A stretch of 64,000 nt of DNA from Gigaspora margarita (taxonomy: Eukaryota; Glomeromycota; Glomeromycetes; Diversisporales; Gigasporaceae), in NCBI GenBank assembly GCA_009809945.1, contig WTPW01002095.1, forward strand, positions 1-64,000, written 5' to 3'. Made by a program: the position numbers and the translations under genes. Numbering within the stretch: position 1 is the first letter of the stretch; each line of letters starts with the position of its first letter. Below the pieces are notes generated by a model. The model saw nothing but the letters and a program-made list of their open reading frames with translations, was not told the DNA's origin and made no database searches. Positions 58,545 to 64,000 of this stretch are shown piece after piece.

Positions 58545-58786
58545 AATATTAACTCTAGCTTTTTTAGTATTTTGCAAGAAAACCAACAACTTTTTAGCAC
58601 TTTGCAAAATACCAAACTGGTACTTTGCAAACCAACTTAGACTTTTTTAACACTTTGCAAAATATACAACTAAGTTCTCTAATAATTTCTATTTTTTAAA
58701 AATACTTTTTTTAAAAAAATCAAGATTAGTGCTTTGTTTATTTTTTTATTTAATATTTTTTGTTTTGTTTTCATTGTTTTTTTTTA
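58545..58786 (+). repeat. T-rich core fragment
   Basis: agcactttgcaagaaaaccaac units followed by a T-rich run. It continues after the pogo-like element at 60548-60580, so it is the host of that insertion. Confidence 0.6.
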
Positions 58787-59039
58787 CAGTCAGACCTTCA
58801 TAAATGCAATTTTCATAAATGCAATACCTCCCTAAATGCATGTTTTTGTCTCATCTATAAGAAATTATTAGTGCTAAATGAGGACCCCGAAGAATACATA
58901 TATAACTCAGATTCAGACTCAAAATTTTAATATAACTTTATACACTTAATTTTATTAAAAGCTTTATACAAAATTATCATATAAGTTCAAATTTTACTAT
59001 AAATTATACAATTTTAGATCTGAGTTTATATACTATATA

Positions 59040-59490
59040 TATTCCTATTCCGAAAATAAACTATCCTTTTGTTTTAACCAAAAAAATCTAAAAACTTGTT
59101 TTATCCAAAAATAAGTTACCCCCGATCGATAATAGTTACTACATAGTAAAGTCCAAATTTTACTATGCAAATCGGTTATAATCACTTAAGTAAACTTGTT
59201 CGAAAGATCAAAATACATATGTTGTAAAATTTTTATACAAATTGGAGAACTTTTTATTATTTGAGTTTTAATTTTTACGCTCGTCAAAAAATTAAAAATT
59301 TTTTAAAAAATATATATGACGAACGTAAAAATTACAAGTTAAATAATAAAAAGTTCTCCGATTTGTATAAAAATTTTGAAGAATATGCATTTTTATATTA
59401 TGCACATGTTTACTTAAGCGCATATAATCGATTTATATAGTAAAATTTGGACTTTGTTATGTAGTGATTATTTGCGATCGCTAATAAGCT
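59040..59490. mobile_element. TA-family palindromic MITE, right end worn
   Basis: Left end attcctattccgaaaataaac; core with tagtaaagtccaaattttac, taagtaaacttgttcg, inverted arms about ttaattttttacgctcgtca, and a return to tagtaaaatttggac. The right terminal repeat is degraded or truncated near 59490. Confidence 0.6.
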
Positions 59491-59594
59491 TTTTGCACAG
59501 ATATTTTTTAAAAAAAATTCTCACGCATATAATCTTGTGGAGACAAGTTTTTTGTGGGAAAAAAAACAAAAAAATAAAAAAAGCGATATGCATA

Positions 59595-60117
59595 CCATAT
59601 GTTTCCAAATAAGATACCTTTTTTGGACGTTTTTTTGGACACAAAAAATCTGGGAGTAGATTTTTGGTCAATCGCAAATAGTTGTTACATAGTAAAATCC
59701 AAATTCTACTATGTAAATCGACTATTATCGCTTAAGTAAACTTATTCGGAAGATAAAAATACATATATGCTGAAATTTTCATCAATATTGAAGCATCTTT
59801 TATTATTAAACTTTTAATTTTTAAGTTAACAAATATATTTTTGTAATAAAATTTTAATTTTACCGTTGAACGTAAAAATTAAAAGTCAAATAATAAAAAG
59901 TTTTTAGATTTTGATGAAATTTTAGAGTATGCGTATTTTGATCTTCCGAACAAGTTTACTTAAGCGACTTTAATCGATTTGGATAGTAAACTTTTGACTT
60001 TACTATGTAGCGACTATTATCGATTATAGGGTAGCTTATTTTTGGATCAAAGGCGTTTTTACATTTTTGGATTTAACCAAAGAGGGTAGCATGTAGTTTA
60101 TTTTTGGAAACATACAG
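59595..60117. mobile_element. TA-family palindromic MITE, 523 bp
   Basis: CCATATGTTTCCAAATAAG and inverted ttatttttggaaacatacag, flanked by ta (59593-59594 and 60118-60119). The core matches 3738-4286 closely. Confidence 0.8.
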
Positions 60118-60604
60118 TATAGTATCGTTATACAAAATAAAAATCTAACTTGTTATAAAAGATATCTTTGTTATACAAATAAACATCTAATTTTTCAAAA
60201 AATTACCTGTTGGTTATACAAATTTAAACATATAACATATTAAAAAATTATATAGTAAGTCTATACAAAACCGGATCTCAGTATTACATATATTCTTCGG
60301 GGTCCTGCTAAATGCATGTTCTATATTTTGTAAATGTACGTTCTCTCAAATAATTTTCTACATTATGCTACCTTTCTAAATGCACGTAGCCAATCAAATT
60401 TTAGTATTTAAGATAGATTATACAGTTTGTAGTAGAAGTTATACAAACTTAATAGTCTAATCTTTAAAGCTGCAATTTAATTGGCCTTCTCTAAATGCAT
60501 GTTGTAGGCTTGTCTGTACACATTGCATTTATGGAGGTTTGACTATAGTTTTTTTGTTTTTTAATATTTTTTTTTAGAAAACTGCTATTTGCACCATGCT
60601 ACAA

Positions 60605-60677
60605 TATGGGGTAAGTCAGTAGAAAAGGGACAAATTATTAGATAAATTTGTCCTTTTTCTACTAACTCACCCTCATA
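60605..60677. repeat. ~70-bp hairpin
   Basis: ggggta(a)gt(c)agtagaaaaggacaaatt and its complement about a short loop, next to gctatttgcaccatg, a word also found in the 28967-29684 MITE. Confidence 0.7.
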
Positions 60678-61315
60678 TAGATTTACTCGATTTTGTTATT
60701 TAAATATTTTAACTGTTAAAAACTTATTTTTATATTATCTTTACGAGTTCTTGATCAAATTTAATAAAATTTTTTTTATTTGAATTCTATAGATTCATAG
60801 AATTAAAATAAAAAAAATTTATCGAATTTGGTCAAGAACTCATAGAGATATCTTTGATGAAAGTTTCTGTAAACAATTCTAACAAGCTTTTTTGTAATAC
60901 AGTAACCTACCATATTATTGTGAACACTTTTTAAAAATTCATACAGAGCTAAATATTTAAAATATTTAACTAAAAACCAAATTATAAATTCTACAAATCT
61001 ATATCTTTTAAATAAAAAAAAGTTTAAAAGATTTTATGCTATAGTTTTTAAAATAATTAAGTTTAAGAAAATATTAAATTTTTACATTTGACCAGTTTTT
61101 ATTGTTGTACAAAATTAATTAAAATAATTACTGTATAGCAAAAATTAATTTTTTATTAAGCTAATTGAATTTCAAAATAAGCAAAAATATTCAGCATAAT
61201 AAATTACATATAATCTCAAATTTTTATAAAACTTTAAAAAATTTTAAGGTAGTTATTATTTCTAAATATAGTAATGCAATTATTAATTCAAAACTACATC
61301 AATTACCAAATATAG

Positions 61316-61590
61316 AGGACGTCTAAAGCAGGGGCAATTTATATTTCTTAATAATTTTCTCGATTAACTTTAGGGTTAGGATCATCTTATATTAGGGCTA
61401 GGTTGGGTTTTAAATAGTTATATATAAGCAAAATTGCCTTTCCGATATTTTTATTTAACCTATCTGAGGTAGGTTTGACTACCGTTTTTTGTATTTTTAG
61501 ATTTTTCATTTTTTGCTTATAGCAATCTTCAAAATTCTGTAAATTGATTGGCTATAATCATGTGAATTTGTTCCATTTTAGATAACCCCC
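61316..61590. mobile_element. hAT-like MITE (catctaaag ends), copy 2
   Basis: Reverse-orientation sister of 40996-41280, with exact 8-bp duplication aaatatag at 61308-61315 and 61591-61598. The interior has cgattaactttagggttagg and tatataagcaaaattgcctt. Confidence 0.88.
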
Positions 61591-61853
61591 AAATATAGTA
61601 ATTTTATTACTATATATAGTAATTAAATAAAGTTTTTTAAAAAATTATAAAATTTTTAAAATATAAGCAATTTGTTATACTAAATAACTTTATTTAAAAA
61701 AATTGCTAGTTTATTAATAAAAAATTTAAGTTTAGATATTACTAAATTTAGTAATTCTAGTTACTATAAAAACTATATTAAAATTTAGAAAATCGGTCAA
61801 ATGTAAAAATTTAAAATTTTACTTAATTTTAATTATTTTAAAAGGATAATTCT

Positions 61854-62207
61854 ATACAACGCACCCTGCGATGTGCTAATTTATCGCAGTATATAGGTAA
61901 ACATAATTTGTAGATCTGTGACAAAATAATTTTATATAAATTAAATTATAAATATAAGGTTAGGGTTGGGTTGGGTTAGGGTTAGAGGTTAGAGAGAGTA
62001 ATAGCTTATAACATAATTTTGCAAGAAATTTTTTTTGTTAGAGCTCAAAAAGTGGTTATCTATACAAAATTTTTTGATATTACAAATTTTTAAAATTCTC
62101 GTTATACAAAAAAATTTGCACATTACACCTGATTTTTAAATTTAATTGGTAGATCGTTTGGGTGCGATATACAAGTACAACGCAGGGATGCGAAGCCTAG
62201 AAAACTC
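61854..62207. mobile_element. MULE-like MITE with 10-bp duplication
   Basis: Flanked by tattttaaaa at 61844-61853 and 62208-62217; the mirrored arm near 61046 (ttttaaaataatta) shows the empty site. The interior has gttagggttgggttgggtta and gcaagaaattttttttgttaga. A 9-10 bp duplication points to Mutator-type mobilisation. Confidence 0.8.
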
Positions 62208-63959
62208 TATTTTAAAAACTGTAGCATAAAATTTTTTAAACTTTTTTTTATTTAAAAGATATAGATTTAAAGAATTTAGATTTTAATTTTTAGCTTAATA
62301 TTTTAGATATTTAGCTCTGTATAAATTTTTAAAAAATGTTCACAATAATATAGTAGGCCATTGTATCTGTTTTTTTGCGTTTTAAAAATAACCCATAATT
62401 CAATGATGATTTACAAAATATTCTGTTATAATAACCTAAAAACATTTACTAATCAAACTTGTAATGCATATCTTGAACTTGCAGAATTTTAATTTTGATA
62501 AAAAAATATTAGAAATTCGTAGAAATATTAATATTTTTGTAGATTCAGATGCATAACATTTTTGCAGAATTTTTTCTTGAATTTGACTGCTTCCAAAAGG
62601 ATTTTCTTTAAATAAAATCTCAAAAACATTACTAAATAAGTAGATTTTTTAGGTATTCAGAGTTCACTATAAAAATTTTAGCCTAAATGGATCAATATTA
62701 ATGGAGATATTTAGATTTTTTATTTCGCAACTAGATTCAGGATTCTCTTGTAAACAATTTTGGCATATGATATACATTTTTGGAAATGGAAAAAATCTTT
62801 TATCAAAGATATCTCTACGAGTTCTTGACCAAATTTGATAAAAAATTTTTATTTTAATTCTACAAATATATAGAATTCAAAAAAAAAATTTTTATCAAAT
62901 TTGGTCAAGAACTCACGAAGATATTTTTGATAAAAGGTTCTGTAAACAATTTCAATACAGCTTCTTTGTAATATGTTTTTTTGCTTTTTCAAAATAACCC
63001 ACAATTTGATAATGATTTGTTAAATATTATGTTATGCTAACCTAAAAACTTTTATTAATCAAAGTTGTAGCACATATATTTGACTTGTAAATCTCAATTT
63101 TTATAGAAAAATATTAGAAACTCGTAGAGATATTGATATTTTTGTAAATTCAAATGCATAGCATTTTTGCAAAATTTTCTTTCTTGAATTTAACTGGCTT
63201 CAAAAGGATTTTATTTAAATAAAACCTCAAAAATGCTACTAAGTAAGTAGATTTTTTAGATATTTAAGAGTCTACTATAAAATTTTAGCCTAAACGAATC
63301 AATATTAATGAAGATATTTAGATTTTTTGTTTCGCAACTAGATTCAGATTTCTCTTGTAAACCATATGATATGTTTTTGGAAATAGAAAATATATTTTAT
63401 CAAAGATATCTCTATGAATTCTTGACCAAATTCGATAAAATTTTTTTTATTTTAATTCTACAAATATATAGAATCTAAATAAAAAAATTTTCATCAAATT
63501 TGGTCAAGAACTTGTAGAGATATCTTTGATAAATTTTTTTTTCATTTTCAAAAACATACATTACATGGCTTATAAGAGAAACTCGAATCTAGTTGCGAAA
63601 CAAAAAATCTAAATATTTTTATCAATATTAATTCATTTGGCTAAAATTTTTATAGTAGACTCTTGAATACCTAAGAAATCTACTTACTTAGTAGCATTTT
63701 TGAGATTTCATTTAAATAAAATCCTTTTGAAAGCAGTCAAATTTGAAAAAGAAAATTCTGCAAAAATATTATGCATTTGAATTTACAAAAATATCAATAT
63801 CTCTACGAGTTTCTAATATTTTTCTATAAAAATTGAGATTCTACAATTCGAATATATGCGCTACAAGTTTGATTAATAAAAGTTTTTAGGTTAGCATAAC
63901 ATAATATTTAGTATATCATCATCGAATTGTGGGTTATTTTAAAAAAGCAAAAAACTATA

Positions 63960-64000
63960 CAGTCAGACCTCTCTAAATGCATGGTGAAGGGCCGATAAAA
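63960..64000. mobile_element. Left end of a pogo-like element, continuing off the window
   Basis: CAGTCAGACCTCTCTAAATG after ta (63958-63959), like the end at 58787, inserted in the palindrome array at gcaaaaaactata. Confidence 0.75.

Larger units (their letters stand above)
58787..60545. mobile_element. pogo/Tigger-like non-autonomous element
   Basis: CAGTCAGACCTTCATAAATG and inverted catttatggaggtttgacta (last base changed from G) with ta at 58785-58786 and 60546-60547. CAGT..ACCT ends and a TA target are typical of pogo elements. Subterminal zones repeat taaatgca in both orientations (58803-58845 and 60305-60535). Two TA-MITEs (59040-59490 and 59595-60117) are nested. No transposase frame. 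Confidence 0.8.
60900..62363. mobile_element. Mariner/pogo-like palindromic element
   Basis: CAGTAACCTACCATATTATT and inverted aataatatagtaggccattg ends; ta at 60898-60899 and 62364-62365. The empty site gtaatatgttttttt is seen at 30217-30242 and 62970. Arms mirror each other (aaaattcatacagagctaaat and complement). Two other elements are nested inside. Confidence 0.85.
60735..63957. repeat. Tandem palindrome array of gaactcgtagagatat modules
   Basis: Palindrome centres near 60790, 62857 and 63470, each made of ttcttgaccaaatt(t/c)gataaaa facing its complement. After removing the 60900-62363 insertion the spacing is about 600-615 bp. The same family forms 30240-31918. It runs on to the insertion at 63960. 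Confidence 0.8.

Noticed and set aside
61960..61995. ttaggg-like runs as a telomere or interstitial telomere
   Set aside because: Short, mixed with gggttggg, and a conserved part of a MITE family found at four places.

Overview
The window is very A+T-rich eukaryotic repeat DNA, and I can find no intact gene in it. The recognisable coding remains are three decayed hAT transposase genes with BED zinc fingers, a broken protein kinase of the expanded tyrosine-kinase-like type, and the 3' end of a LINE-type retrotransposon with an RNase H domain. This mix, together with the composition, resembles the transposon-loaded genomes of arbuscular mycorrhizal fungi (Glomeromycotina, Rhizophagus/Gigaspora type). 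That assignment is an inference from protein style, not from a marker gene. No rRNA, tRNA, CRISPR array or bacterial-type operon was seen.

Layout. 1-4290: a minisatellite, then a TTAA-flanked element that has been split by two later insertions, then a TA-flanked palindromic MITE. 4691-19099: one hAT-like element with a perfect 8-bp target duplication, swollen to 14.4 kb by nested insertions. These are a 1.65 kb hAT-like element, a 3.8 kb TTAT-flanked element that itself holds a tRNA-derived SINE, a TA-MITE and a 970-bp palindrome, and a ~6.8 kb element holding a T-rich core, a smaller element and a satellite that is itself split by a MITE. Its native sequence is an array of alternating palindromes. 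19578-26522: two sister hAT MITEs on either side of a 4.34 kb hAT element (20787-25124) carrying a decayed transposase. 26938-28000: kinase pseudogene split by a TA-MITE. 28351-33320: MITEs and a 2.4 kb hAT-like element filled by a giant palindrome. 33782-40008: a hAT transposase pseudogene (minus strand) broken by a 1.3 kb hAT-like element and by a larger element containing an assembly gap. 40996-43500: MITE and T-rich repeat. 43540-48420: third hAT pseudogene (minus strand), split by a 3.3 kb inverted-repeat element. 50021-51111: a TAA-flanked MITE split by a TTAA-flanked one. 51882-53484: LINE 3' end. 53488-54409: a MITE whose centre is an assembly gap. 55084-57240: hAT-like element. 58787-60545, 60900-62363 and 63960-end: pogo/mariner-like elements with TA duplications, the last two set in a tandem palindrome array.

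Relations. Most of the sequence is explained as short, non-autonomous DNA transposons inserted into one another. Many boundaries are fixed by target duplications, and several by an empty paralogous site in the same window. Two patterns recur. Each hAT-like family carries its own short word repeated near its ends, probably for transposase binding. Families with quite different ends share the same internal palindromic core, marked by the motif taagtaaacttgtt. All alignments were made by eye; percentages and copy numbers were not computed.
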